NCBI RefSeq assembly: GCF_030866825.1
Contig: NZ_CP133020.1
Location: 992,001 to 1,056,000 of the forward strand
Length of the DNA stretch: 64,000 bases
From: Rathayibacter sp. SW19
GTDB lineage: Bacteria; Actinomycetota; Actinomycetes; Actinomycetales; Microbacteriaceae
Direction of reading: 5' to 3'
Shown here: positions 1-8,472 of the stretch, piece after piece
Position numbering within the stretch: position 1 is the stretch's first letter
Layout of the letters: every line of letters starts with the position of its first letter
The notes under the pieces: generated by a model
Database searches by the model: none
The model's input: only the letters and a program-made list of their open reading frames with translations
Told to the model about the DNA's origin: nothing
Position numbers and translations under genes: made by a program

Positions 1-65
1 GGCAGGCGCGGATCGTCCTCGAGTTCGAGAAGGATGCGGCGATCAGTGGCATCGAGAGTGGTCAT
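1..65 (-). CDS. Lrp/AsnC-family transcriptional regulator, N-terminal fragment
   Basis: The gene runs off the left edge of the window, so only 21 codons are visible. Reading leftwards from the ATG at 65, the translation starts MTTLDATDRRILLELEDDPR, the typical first helix of the Lrp/AsnC winged-helix domain (LDxxDRxIL). The gene is divergent from the amino-acid dehydrogenase that starts at 254. Lrp-type regulators next to branched-chain amino-acid dehydrogenases are a known arrangement in actinobacteria, so control of that gene is a reasonable inference. The C-terminal ligand-binding (RAM) domain lies outside the window. Confidence 0.75.
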   Translation of the reverse strand, partial: MTTLDATDRRILLELEDDPRL

Positions 66-77
66 GATGATCATTAT

Positions 78-92
78 GCGCGCCAGACGCGC
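78..92. promoter_or_regulatory. Inverted repeat in the divergent Lrp/dehydrogenase intergenic region
   Basis: GCGCG-ccaga-CGCGC is a perfect 5-bp inverted repeat with a 5-bp centre, 13 bp upstream of the Lrp-type ATG. Lrp/AsnC proteins bind imperfect 15-bp palindromes, so this is a candidate autoregulatory operator. GC-rich palindromes also occur by chance in such DNA, so confidence is low. Confidence 0.25.
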
Positions 93-253
93 AGATCCAC
101 ATCACAGAATGCGCAGGTGCGGCGGCTGCGGTTGTGCAGATCGCCAGAATTTGATCGAATGGATGCATACCTCGACGCGTTCACGAGACGCGGCGATGCG
201 TGGCGCGCATGCGCCGAACGATGAGCGCCACGAAGCGCCAGAAGGAGACGACG

Positions 254-1429
254 ATGTCGACCGCAACCACAGATTTGATCGCCACGGATGCGGAGACAGC
301 CGCGCAGGCATCCGCTCAGGAATCCGTGCAGATACCAACTTCGACGGCCGCGCAAACGACCGCGCTCGCGACCACGGGCGTCGACCTGACGGCGCTGACC
401 GGCGCAAACCTGCCGCACGAGCGGCTCGTGGTCGTCAAGGGTGAGCGAAGCGGCCTGACCATCAGCATTGCCGTGCATTCGACGCGGCTCGGCCAGGCGC
501 TGGGCGGCTGCCGCCTCTGGACCTACGACAACTGGGTCGAAGCCGTGCACGATTCGCTGCGGCTTTCCGAAGGCATGACGCTGAAGAACGCGGCCGCCGG
601 CCTGAACCGTGGGGGCGGCAAGACAGTGATCTTCCTGCCGCGGGGCACCGTTCTGGACCCAACACTGCGCCGCGCCGTCATGCTCGACCTCGGCGACGCC
701 ATCGAGAGCCTGAACGGTGCATACATGACGGCCGAGGATGTCGGCACGAGCGCTGAGGACATGGCCGTCGTCGCCGAGCGCACGAAGCACGTGTGCGGCC
801 TGCCGTCGGAGCGCGGCGGCGTCGGCGAACCGAGCGATGCCACGGCCGCCGGCGTCTACGCTGCACTGTTGGCCACACTTCAGGAGGCATTCGGCAGCCG
901 CGAGGTCTCGGGTCGTCGGGTCACCGTGCTGGGTCTTGGGCATGTCGGATCGCTCATCGCTGCCAGACTGGCGGGCGCCGGCGCGCGGCTGACGGTGACC
1001 GATGTGAACCCGGTCAAGCGCGAACTTGCGGATGCTCTCGGCGCTCGCTGGGTGCATCCGGAGGACGCGCACCGCGTCGAGGGCGACCTTTTTGTTCCGG
1101 CCGGCGTCGGCGGCACACTGACGAGCCAGGTCATCGACGAACTTCGAGTGCGAGCCGTCGTCGGCCCTGCGAACAATCAGCTCGCCGAGCGCAGCGGCGC
1201 GGAACGGATGCGCGCTCGCGGCATCGTCTGGGCTCCCGACTTCGTCGTCAACGCAGGCGGCGTGATCTTCCTTGACACGCTGACCAGCCCGGGTGCATCC
1301 CCGGAGGCAACGCAGGCGCGAGTCGAGTCGATCGGTGACACCGTGACGCAGATCTTCGCGGATGCCCGCTCCCGCGGCATCACGACGTTGGCCGCTGCGG
1401 AAGAACTCGCCGCTGCGCGGCTGGGCTGA
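254..1429 (+). CDS. Leucine/valine-type (Glu/Leu/Phe/Val family) dehydrogenase
   Basis: This cytoplasmic NAD(P)-dependent enzyme of 391 residues oxidatively deaminates a branched-chain or aromatic L-amino acid to the 2-oxo acid. The catalytic lysine lies in GGGK (residues 120-123), in the family context LNRGGGKTVI. The downstream Rossmann fold shows VLGLGHVGSLIA followed by an acidic strand end (VTDVNP). The pattern AGGV near the C-terminus is also typical. Start choice: the ATG at 254 has GAAGGAG at 241-247; an in-frame ATG at 200 would add 18 unconserved residues. The length suits leucine/valine dehydrogenases (about 350-390) better than glutamate dehydrogenase (about 450). Exact substrate preference cannot be read from sequence. 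The divergent Lrp-type gene probably regulates it. Confidence 0.9.
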   Translation: MSTATTDLIATDAETAAQASAQESVQIPTSTAAQTTALATTGVDLTALTGANLPHERLVVVKGERSGLTISIAVHSTRLGQALGGCRLWTYDNWVEAVHDSLRLSEGMTLKNAAAGLNRGGGKTVIFLPRGTVLDPTLRRAVMLDLGDAIESLNGAYMTAEDVGTSAEDMAVVAERTKHVCGLPSERGGVGEPSDATAAGVYAALLATLQEAFGSREVSGRRVTVLGLGHVGSLIAARLAGAGARLTVTDVNPVKRELADALGARWVHPEDAHRVEGDLFVPAGVGGTLTSQVIDELRVRAVVGPANNQLAERSGAERMRARGIVWAPDFVVNAGGVIFLDTLTSPGASPEATQARVESIGDTVTQIFADARSRGITTLAAAEELAAARLG

Positions 1430-1470
1430 CCCACCGGCGGTCGAGTCGGAAACCTTGGCTGACCAACTGA

Positions 1471-1570
1471 TGGTCGAGTAAGGAGCGCTAGCGACCGTAT
1501 CGAGACCCCGTGCGCCGCGGGGTGAGGGTCTCGATACGCGTGCTCGCTGCGCTCGCGCGCAACTCGACCA
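1471..1570. repeat. REP-like dispersed palindrome (copy 1)
   Basis: The left half (1471-1507) begins TGGTCGAGTA and ends GTATCGAGACC. The right half (1527-1570) is its inverted partner, running GGTCTCGATACG to AACTCGACCA. A GC-rich stem (CCCCG...CGGGG) sits between them. The same half-sites recur at 10342-10500, 40832-41183 and 54241-54466. All copies are intergenic or at gene ends, and the long stem could act as a transcription terminator between the dehydrogenase and the next gene. Confidence 0.8.
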
Positions 1571-1622
1571 GCGTGGGTGAGCACAACGGGCTCATAGAAT
1601 CGGTCCGCTAGGCTCGAGGATC

Positions 1623-2825
1623 GTGACGTATTCTTGGGGCCGCAGGCTCGCCGCATCCGCTTTGTCCGCGCTGGCCGTCGGGCTCACGGTGCACATCGTG
1701 AATCTGTTGGCGTTCTTCATTCAGGGCGGATTCCAGCTGTCAACGCTCGGACAGGTGCACTCGTACTTCACGATCGCCGCGGTCGCCGCTGCCGTGCTGG
1801 TGTTCGTGCTCGGAGTGCTCGGCTGGCTGACGAACTGGTGGAAGGCCCTCGTCGGGGGCGTCGTCATCGGAATCGTCGCACCCTTGATCGGCAGCCTTTT
1901 CCAGGTGCTTGCCGCGGGCACGGCGTTCAGTGGCGCGCTGATCCTCGCTATGCTTTCGAGTTTGCTCAGCGTCAACCTGATCTTCGTGCTTGCGACGATT
2001 GTGACCACGGTGACCCTGGGCCGGGTTGTCTATCGGGCTGCATACGCCTATCGCGGCCGTTCATCGGACAAGTTCGCGCTCGTGCGCATTCCCGCATCGA
2101 ACCTCGCCGACGGCCTCGTCACACACATCGAGCGGAGCGCTATCGATCCCGTCGTCGCAGACGAGCAGTGGGACGCCTATGTGGCGGCGCTCGTTGCGGA
2201 TGGCTGGCAGACCGTCGAGGTCGCTCCAGCGGAAACCCTGCCGGACTCAGTCTTCGTCGAGGACGCTGCGGTTGTGTTCGGTGAAACCGCCATCGTCACA
2301 AACTCCGGGGCGCCGGAGCGGCGGCCGGAGGCGGCATCCGTCGAGGTCAGCCTGCGTGAGCAGGGGTTGAAGATCGAGCACATCACCGAGCCGGGCACCC
2401 TTGACGGCGGTGACGTGCTCAAGGTCGGCAAGACGGTCTACGTGGGGCGAGGCGGGCGCACGAATGCGGAAGGCATCCGTCAATTGCGAGCTTTGGTCGC
2501 ACCGCTCGGCTACACCGTGATCGCGGTGCCGGTGACGAAGGCGCTGCATCTGAAGAGCGCCGTGACCGCGCTGCCGGACGGTACCATCATCGGGCACCCG
2601 GATACCGTGGATGACGCCGGCCTGTTCGATCGGTTCCTGGCTGTGCCTGAGCCGGGCGGCGCACACGTCGTCGTACTCGGCCCGGATGCTGTGCTGATGG
2701 CGGCGTCCGCACCGCAGTCCGCCGCGCTGATTGCCGACCTCGGCTATCGGGTGGTGACGGTCGACATCAGCGAGTTCGAAAAACTCGAGGGCTGCGTCAC
2801 GTGCCTGTCGATCCGGGTGCGCTGA
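1623..2825 (+). CDS. Membrane-anchored dimethylargininase-like amidinohydrolase
   Basis: This 400-residue protein has two parts. Residues 1-142 contain four hydrophobic segments (about 10-33, 46-70, 75-98, 103-137). Residues about 150-400 match the amidinotransferase/DDAH fold: EDAAVV (213-218), GAPERR (229-234), LDGGDVL (260-266), catalytic-type histidine in KALHLKS (H309) and the C-terminal nucleophile region EGCVTCLSIR, where C394 aligns with the family cysteine (GxxC). DDAH hydrolyses methylated arginines to citrulline plus methylamines; related enzymes act on free arginine. The GTG start at 1623 is preceded by GAGGA at 1616-1620. Family members are usually soluble and about 255-290 residues, so the four-helix membrane domain is an unusual addition. 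Substrate is inferred, not proven. Confidence 0.75.
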   Translation: MTYSWGRRLAASALSALAVGLTVHIVNLLAFFIQGGFQLSTLGQVHSYFTIAAVAAAVLVFVLGVLGWLTNWWKALVGGVVIGIVAPLIGSLFQVLAAGTAFSGALILAMLSSLLSVNLIFVLATIVTTVTLGRVVYRAAYAYRGRSSDKFALVRIPASNLADGLVTHIERSAIDPVVADEQWDAYVAALVADGWQTVEVAPAETLPDSVFVEDAAVVFGETAIVTNSGAPERRPEAASVEVSLREQGLKIEHITEPGTLDGGDVLKVGKTVYVGRGGRTNAEGIRQLRALVAPLGYTVIAVPVTKALHLKSAVTALPDGTIIGHPDTVDDAGLFDRFLAVPEPGGAHVVVLGPDAVLMAASAPQSAALIADLGYRVVTVDISEFEKLEGCVTCLSIRVR

Positions 2826-2961
2826 CGCGCTCACCTGTGATTCGTCAAAAAGAGCTTGCGGTATTCAGCCGGACGGTTATAGCCTGTAGGGCTGTCGCAA
2901 AACGCACTGGTGTGCATGGAAGCAGCAGCACGACGCAAGCGATCAGGCTCAGGAGGATGCC

Positions 2962-3060
2962 ATGAAGACGACGCAGAACAGCACAACGGGTAGGCGTGCG
3001 GTGCTCGGCGGCGTCTCCGCGGCCGGGTCCGCGCCGCGGCGTCAGCCGTTCGCCGGGTAG
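2962..3060 (+). pseudogene. Short ORF with twin-arginine-like N-terminus, probable remnant
   Basis: The ATG at 2962 has a strong AGGAGG at 2951-2956. The 32-residue product contains TGRRAVLGGVSAAG, which looks like the n- and h-regions of a Tat signal, but the hydrophobic stretch is cut short by charged residues and a TAG at 3058-3060. A secreted or lipoprotein gene that lost its frame would give this picture; it may also be a genuine small ORF. The rest of 2826-3312 shows no gene I can support. Confidence 0.3.
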
Positions 3061-3312
3061 AGCACTCCCGGCTTCATTCGACTCGCGCCGTGCAGCGATA
3101 GCAACAACCGCCGCGCAGCATCCACGACGCAACCGCGCACAGGACTGTCCGTTCCGCCTTGAGCAACGGACCTCTCCTGGCCCTCGGATCTCCGTCGAAC
3201 TTGTCTCCACCGAAGTTCAATCGCGAGAGAACCGACACACAAGATCCGGCATAACGTGCCGCCGATCTCGTTACAGCAAGAGACCGCACCCCACTCAGAA
3301 AACGTTGGACAC

Positions 3313-5211
3313 ATGTCTGCACCCATCACGAACGCGCAACACTCACCCCACGACGACACCTCACCCCACGAGACCTCACAGCACAAGAGCGCCGCATCGG
3401 CCAAACGGCTGAGCACATTGCGCTCGCTTACGCGCATCTACCCGTATGCGAAGCCGGCCATGCCGAGGATCTATCTCGGAATGGTGGCTGCGCTCGCGGC
3501 CTCCCTTGTGGCCTTGATGATCCCGCTGGTTTTGCAGGTGCTCGTCGATGGTCCGCTGAAGCACGGCGACTCCAGCCAGGTGTGGACGGCGGCGCTCGCC
3601 GTGCTCGGGCTCGGTGTTGGCGAGGCTGTCTTCATTTCACTGCGCCGCTGGTTCGTGCTCACCCCTGGCACTCACATCGAGGCGTCGCTGCGCAACGGCC
3701 TGTACGCCAAACTGCAGCAGCTCCCGGTCAGCTTCCACGACCGGTGGCCCAGCGGCCAGCTGCTGTCGCGCGCGGTCAGCGACCTCAACCTGATCCGCCG
3801 GTGGCTGTCATTCGGCTTCGTGCTGTTCTTCGTGAACATCGTCACGATCGTGATCGGCTTCGGCGTGCTGTTCTGGTGGAATCCGCTGCTCGCGATCATC
3901 TTCCTCGTCTGCTCCATACCGATCTGGGTCTACGGGTTCATCTTCGAGAAGAAGTACTCGGTGATCGCGCGGCGGAGTCAGGACCAGGCCGGCGACCTGG
4001 CGACCTCCGTCGAGGAGTCGGTGCACGGCATCCGCGTTCTGAAGGCGTTCGGCCGCGGTCGTCACGCTCTGAAGAATTTCACGGCACAGGCCGAGGACCT
4101 GCGCGGCACCGAGATAGCCAAGGCGAAGGCGATCGCGGGCATCTGGTTGTGGTTGCTGCTCGTTCCCGATGTCGCGTTCGCCGTCTGCCTGGTCGTCGGC
4201 GTCTGGCTGACCTCGACCGACCAGCTGACGATCGGACAGCTGCTGGCGTTCTTCGCGACCGCGACGGTGTTGCGCTTCCCGATCGAGTCGATCGGCTTCC
4301 TGCTGTCGATGACGTTCGACACCCGCACCGCGGCCGACCGTTTCTTCGAGGTGATGGACACGCCGAACGACATCACCGACCCGGATGCGCCGCGCACCAT
4401 CGCGCATCCGCGCGGAGTGCTGCGCTTTACGAACATGCACTTCCGCTACGCCGATTCTCCGGCACGCTATCCCGACCTTCTGAACGGCGTCGACTTCACG
4501 GTCGAGTCGGGCGAGACGATGGCGCTGGTCGGGCTGACGGGCAGCGGTAAGTCCACCTTGACCGCGCTGACCACGCGCCTCTATGACGTGACCGGAGGGT
4601 CGATACGCATCGACGATGTCGACGTGCGCGACCTCACGCTGGAGGAACTTCGCTCTCACATCGCGATGGCGTTCGAGGACGCGACGCTGTTCTCGGCATC
4701 CGTTCGCGACAATGTGCTGCTCGGCCGGGGCGATCTCGTCGGCGACGATCCCGCGACGGTCGCTGCCGCCGAGGCACAGCTGACCGAAGCTTTGGAGATC
4801 GCCCAGGCCGGGTTCGTCTACGACCTGCCTGACGGCGTCGACACGAAGGTCGGTGAGGAGGGGCTGAGCCTGTCTGGCGGGCAGCGCCAGCGGTTGGCGC
4901 TTGCACGTGCTGTTGCAGCCAAGCCCGACATCCTGGTGCTGGACGATCCGCTGTCTGCGCTGGACGTGGACACGGAGGCGCTCGTCGAGGCCGCCCTGCG
5001 GCGGGTGCTGGCCGCGACCACAGCGCTGATCGTCGCACACCGGCCGTCGACCGTCATGCTCGCGGACCGCGTTGCACTGCTCGAAGACGGGCGCATCACG
5101 GCCGTCGGAACACATCATGAACTGCTCGAGACGAGCGAACACTACCGGTTCGTCATCTCGAGCTTGGAAGACGAGCAGGACCAAGAAGTCCTGCAGGAGG
5201 CGAATCTATGA
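3313..5211 (+). CDS. ABC exporter half-transporter A (degenerate ATP site subunit)
   Basis: This is a fused transmembrane plus nucleotide-binding half-transporter of the multidrug/lipid exporter type, about 632 residues from the ATG at 3313. A GTG at 3256 would add 19 residues without a better ribosome site. Six membrane helices occupy the first ~310 residues. The NBD has Walker A GLTGSGKST, signature LSGGQRQR and H-loop VAHRPST. Walker B reads LVLDDPLSALD, so aspartate replaces the catalytic glutamate, and the Q-loop reads FEDATLF with glutamate in place of glutamine. These changes mark the degenerate-site partner of a heterodimeric exporter. The stop overlaps the next start (ATGA at 5208-5211), so the two subunits are translationally coupled. 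The transported substrate is unknown. Confidence 0.9.
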   Translation: MSAPITNAQHSPHDDTSPHETSQHKSAASAKRLSTLRSLTRIYPYAKPAMPRIYLGMVAALAASLVALMIPLVLQVLVDGPLKHGDSSQVWTAALAVLGLGVGEAVFISLRRWFVLTPGTHIEASLRNGLYAKLQQLPVSFHDRWPSGQLLSRAVSDLNLIRRWLSFGFVLFFVNIVTIVIGFGVLFWWNPLLAIIFLVCSIPIWVYGFIFEKKYSVIARRSQDQAGDLATSVEESVHGIRVLKAFGRGRHALKNFTAQAEDLRGTEIAKAKAIAGIWLWLLLVPDVAFAVCLVVGVWLTSTDQLTIGQLLAFFATATVLRFPIESIGFLLSMTFDTRTAADRFFEVMDTPNDITDPDAPRTIAHPRGVLRFTNMHFRYADSPARYPDLLNGVDFTVESGETMALVGLTGSGKSTLTALTTRLYDVTGGSIRIDDVDVRDLTLEELRSHIAMAFEDATLFSASVRDNVLLGRGDLVGDDPATVAAAEAQLTEALEIAQAGFVYDLPDGVDTKVGEEGLSLSGGQRQRLALARAVAAKPDILVLDDPLSALDVDTEALVEAALRRVLAATTALIVAHRPSTVMLADRVALLEDGRITAVGTHHELLETSEHYRFVISSLEDEQDQEVLQEANL

Positions 5212-7022
5212 GCACCGCAACTGTTGTCGGAGTTGAGGGCGAAGAGCGCGAGGACTTCACGACGCAGGAGTCGCGTCAGATGCGCGGGCGTTCGCTACGT
5301 CTGCTGGGCTCGCTGCTGCATCCGCTGCGGTGGCGTGTCACAGTGGCGATGGCGGTCGTCGTGCTGTCGACCGGGGCGCAGGTCGCGGGCCCGGCCCTGA
5401 TCGCGATCGGTATCGACACCGGGTTGCCGGCGCTGCTGAAGTCGGATTGGTGGCCGCTTGCGTGGACAGGATTCGCCTACCTGCTCACCGGTGTCGCCGG
5501 GGCTGCCACGGTGGCCTGGTACACGGTGATGTCTGCACGGATCAGCCAGGCGATCTTGATCGATCTGCGCAAGCGGGTGTTCCTGCACACGCAGAAGCTC
5601 TCGCTGGAATTTCATGAGTCGTACACCTCTGGCCGCATTATTTCGCGGCAGACCAGCGACCTCGACTCGATCCGCGAACTGTTGGATTCTGGCATCAACC
5701 AGTTGGTGCAGGGCGTGCTTTACTCGGGTTTCATCGCGATCGCACTGTTCGCGTTGGATTGGGTGAGCGGCGCTATCCTGTTCGTTTCACTGGTGCCGCT
5801 GTGGTTCCTGACCCGCTGGTTCCAGAAGCGCTCGCAGTTCCTGTTCCGCATCTCGCGCGTCGCATCCGCGAAGCTGATCGTGTCGTTCGTCGAGACGATG
5901 ACCGGCATGCGCGCGGTGAAGGCGTTCCGCAAGGAGAAGCGCAACGAGAAGGAATTCGGCGGTCTCGTCGAGGACTACCGCGACGTGAACGCGCGGGTCA
6001 TCCAGTTGTTCGGCATTTTCGACCCGGGTCTCGTGTTGATCGGAAACGTCACGGTGGCGGTCGTGCTGCTGGTCGGCGGATTCCGCGTCGCCGACGGCGC
6101 CCTGCCAATTGGTGTGCTGCTGGCCGCTCTGCTGTACACGCGGCGCTTCTTCGACCCGATGGAGGAGATGGCGATGTTCTACAACTCCTACCAGTCGGCC
6201 GCAGCAGCGCTGGAGAAGATCTCCGGTGTGCTCGAGGAGCAGCCGAGCGTGCCCGAGCCAGCCAAGCCGGTAGACCTGTGGACTTCGACCGGGCACGTGC
6301 GTTTCGACGACGTCAGTTTCGCGTACAAGAAGGATCGCGAGATCCTGCCCGCGTTCAGCCTCGACCTGCCATCGGGGCAGACGATCGCGCTGGTCGGTTC
6401 GACCGGAGCCGGAAAGTCGACCCTTGCGAAGCTCATCTCGCGCTTCTACGACCCCACTGCCGGGATGATCACACTCGACGGGGTCGACCTACGCGACCTG
6501 CACCCGAACGACCTGCGGCGTGCGATCGTCATGGTCACCCAGGAGGCATACCTGTTCTCCGGCACCGTCTCGGACAACATCGCACTCGGCAAACCGGATG
6601 CGACGCGCCAAGAAATCGAGGCAGCCGCCCGCGCGGTGGGGGCAGACACGTTCATTCAGAGCCTGCCGAACGGGTATGCGACGGATGTGAACAAGCGCGG
6701 CGGCCGGGTGTCGGCCGGGCAGCGCCAGCTGATCTCGTTCGCGCGGGCGTTCCTCGCGGACCCGGCCGTGCTCATCCTGGACGAGGCGACCAGTTCGCTG
6801 GACATTCCGAGCGAACGGCTGGTGCAGGAGGCCTTGCAGACGCTGCTGGCCGACCGCACCGCGGTGATCATCGCGCACCGCCTCTCGACGGTTGCCATTG
6901 CCGACCGGGTGCTGGTGATGGAACACGGGCGGATTGTCGAAGACGGCACGCCGGCCGACCTGATCGCCGGCACGGGCCGTTTCGCGCAGTTGCACGCCGC
7001 CTGGCGGGATTCACTGGTGTAG
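5208..7022 (+). CDS. ABC exporter half-transporter B (canonical catalytic subunit)
   Basis: This 604-residue protein is the partner of the preceding gene, with the same six-helix plus NBD layout. Walker A is STGAGKST, the Q-loop is MVTQEAYLFS, Walker B is LILDEATSSLD with the catalytic glutamate, and the H-loop is IAHRLST. The signature motif is degenerate: VSAGQRQL instead of LSGGQ. In the dimer this subunit's normal Walker B faces subunit A's intact LSGGQ, giving one working ATP site, while its altered signature faces subunit A's altered Walker B, giving one degenerate site. Asymmetric pairs of this kind are established in bacterial heterodimeric exporters. The 4-bp overlap with subunit A supports a 1:1 complex. 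Confidence 0.92.
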   Translation: MSTATVVGVEGEEREDFTTQESRQMRGRSLRLLGSLLHPLRWRVTVAMAVVVLSTGAQVAGPALIAIGIDTGLPALLKSDWWPLAWTGFAYLLTGVAGAATVAWYTVMSARISQAILIDLRKRVFLHTQKLSLEFHESYTSGRIISRQTSDLDSIRELLDSGINQLVQGVLYSGFIAIALFALDWVSGAILFVSLVPLWFLTRWFQKRSQFLFRISRVASAKLIVSFVETMTGMRAVKAFRKEKRNEKEFGGLVEDYRDVNARVIQLFGIFDPGLVLIGNVTVAVVLLVGGFRVADGALPIGVLLAALLYTRRFFDPMEEMAMFYNSYQSAAAALEKISGVLEEQPSVPEPAKPVDLWTSTGHVRFDDVSFAYKKDREILPAFSLDLPSGQTIALVGSTGAGKSTLAKLISRFYDPTAGMITLDGVDLRDLHPNDLRRAIVMVTQEAYLFSGTVSDNIALGKPDATRQEIEAAARAVGADTFIQSLPNGYATDVNKRGGRVSAGQRQLISFARAFLADPAVLILDEATSSLDIPSERLVQEALQTLLADRTAVIIAHRLSTVAIADRVLVMEHGRIVEDGTPADLIAGTGRFAQLHAAWRDSLV

Positions 7023-7048
7023 CGGGTCGAGCACGGTAGTCTCGCGGT

Positions 7049-8119
7049 GTGGTGCAGAGTGAGGCGATCGACGTGGGGAGTGGCCGCATCCGCTCGGTGG
7101 TGCGGAACCTTTCACCCGGCTACTTCGCGTTGGTCATGGCCACCGGCATCATTTCCGTCGGCCTGACACTCGAGGGCTTCACCGGCGCATCGGATGCCCT
7201 CCTCGCCATCGCTGCACTCGCCTACGTCGCGCTGATCGCGCTCACGATCTGGCGCGTTATCGCGCATCGAGCGATCGTTGCACGCGAGTTGGCCGACCCG
7301 GCGATCGGTTTTCAGTTCTTCACCTTCGTCGCCGCGACGAATGTGCTGGGCGCACGCTTTGCGATGGACTGGGGAGTGGTACTGCCGGCCATACTGCTTG
7401 CAGTGTCCGGTGCAGCGTGGCTGATCTCCGGGTATGCGATCCCGTGGGCCGTGATGCTCGGCAGGCGACAGCAGTCTGTTCTGAGCGGCGTTGACGGAAC
7501 CTGGTTCATCTGGGCGGTCGCGAGCCAATCGGTCGCGGTGCTGGCGGCCGGGCTCGAGCCGGAGCTGGGTGGCATCCGCGAGTTGCTATCGGTTGTTGCG
7601 ATCCTATCTTGGGGTGTTGGCCTGATCTTGTATGCCACGATCGGCATATTGGTGGTCGTGCGCCTGGTGACCCACGGCATCGCACCCGAGGAATTCGGAC
7701 CGCCGTATTGGGTGGCAATGGGGGCGGCGGCGATCACGATCTTGGCGGGCTCGAGGGTGGTCGAGATGTCGAATACGCCGATGGTGACCGTGACGAGAGG
7801 CCTTGTCGCGGGCGGCTCAGTCGTGCTCTGGTGCTTTGCGACCTGGTTGATACCAGTGCTTGTGGCGATCGGATGGTGGCGACACATCAGGCACCGCATT
7901 CGGCTTGCATACACGCCCGCACTCTGGGGGATCATCTTTCCGCTCGGAATGTATGCCGTCGCCAGCATCGATCTCGGGCACGCAGATCGCCTGCCGCTGG
8001 TGAGCTGGATCGGCAGCATGTGGCTCTGGTTCGCCGTCGCAGCCTGGCTGGTCACGACCATCGCCATGGCGGTTCGGGTGTGGTTTCGACTGTTCAGTCG
8101 GACCGGCGCCGGCCGCTGA
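7049..8119 (+). CDS. TDT/SLAC1-family transporter (tellurite resistance/C4-dicarboxylate type)
   Basis: This integral membrane protein of 356 residues has about ten hydrophobic helices. The opening LSPGYFALVMATGIISVG is the hallmark first helix of the TehA/SLAC1/Mae1 family, whose members conduct anions or carry C4-dicarboxylates. No soluble domain is visible. It starts 26 bp after the ABC exporter gene on the same strand, so co-transcription is possible, although no strong ribosome site precedes the GTG at 7049. A role in tellurite resistance cannot be inferred from this family assignment alone. Confidence 0.8.
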   Translation: MVQSEAIDVGSGRIRSVVRNLSPGYFALVMATGIISVGLTLEGFTGASDALLAIAALAYVALIALTIWRVIAHRAIVARELADPAIGFQFFTFVAATNVLGARFAMDWGVVLPAILLAVSGAAWLISGYAIPWAVMLGRRQQSVLSGVDGTWFIWAVASQSVAVLAAGLEPELGGIRELLSVVAILSWGVGLILYATIGILVVVRLVTHGIAPEEFGPPYWVAMGAAAITILAGSRVVEMSNTPMVTVTRGLVAGGSVVLWCFATWLIPVLVAIGWWRHIRHRIRLAYTPALWGIIFPLGMYAVASIDLGHADRLPLVSWIGSMWLWFAVAAWLVTTIAMAVRVWFRLFSRTGAGR

Positions 8120-8458
8120 GGAGCCCACGGGGCGCCGCCGATCGGGGAGCACGTCGATACGGTGGCGGGGCGGAATGGCTGCTGCGCCCGTACCCGTCGG
8201 TGTCAAGTGACATCGCAAAGTGCCTCGCAGTCGTCCCAGGAATTCATGGCTCCGAATTGGTGAGAGGGGCCACCCGGGTTTGATCTGAGTTTTCTGGTTG
8301 CGGGCAAGGCAAATCGTGCGGCCTTTCTGCCGGTGTTGTTCCTGGGCAGGCGAAGCACGATCTTCCTGGCCGGGTCCCGGCACGAGCAGCGACCGCCGGA
8401 CTGCACGCTTCCGACTCGCCTTCCTCGGGTCGACGGTTGCTGTCGGCTAACCCGTATG
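8120..8458. other. Intergenic stretch without a supported gene
   Basis: About 340 bp lie between the TDT transporter and the MarR gene. Open frames exist on the minus strand (for example 8203-8406), with an arginine-rich translation that only vaguely resembles a transposase C-terminus. I found no domain motif, ribosome site or terminal repeats to support it. Confidence 0.4.
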
Positions 8459-8470
8459 TTAAGATCTTAA
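8459..8470. promoter_or_regulatory. Perfect 12-bp palindrome at the MarR start, candidate operator
   Basis: TTAAGATCTTAA is a perfect palindrome that ends 2 bp before the MarR ATG at 8473, directly after a -10-like TATGTT (8455-8460). MarR-family repressors bind AT-rich palindromes of this size overlapping their own promoter, so autoregulation is likely. The lack of room for a ribosome site suggests a leaderless or very short leader transcript. Confidence 0.55.
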
Positions 8471-8472
8471 GA

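Noticed and set aside
74..1072. 332-codon minus-strand open frame
   Set aside because: It is antisense to the dehydrogenase, arginine/glycine-rich and without any domain motif; the plus-strand gene has full family motifs and a ribosome site.
3808..5184. 458-codon minus-strand open frame
   Set aside because: Antisense shadow of ABC subunit A in high-GC DNA; composition is random-like.
8203..8406. Possible transposase remnant on the minus strand
   Set aside because: Only a short basic stretch looks suggestive; no catalytic residues, terminal repeats or second fragment support it.
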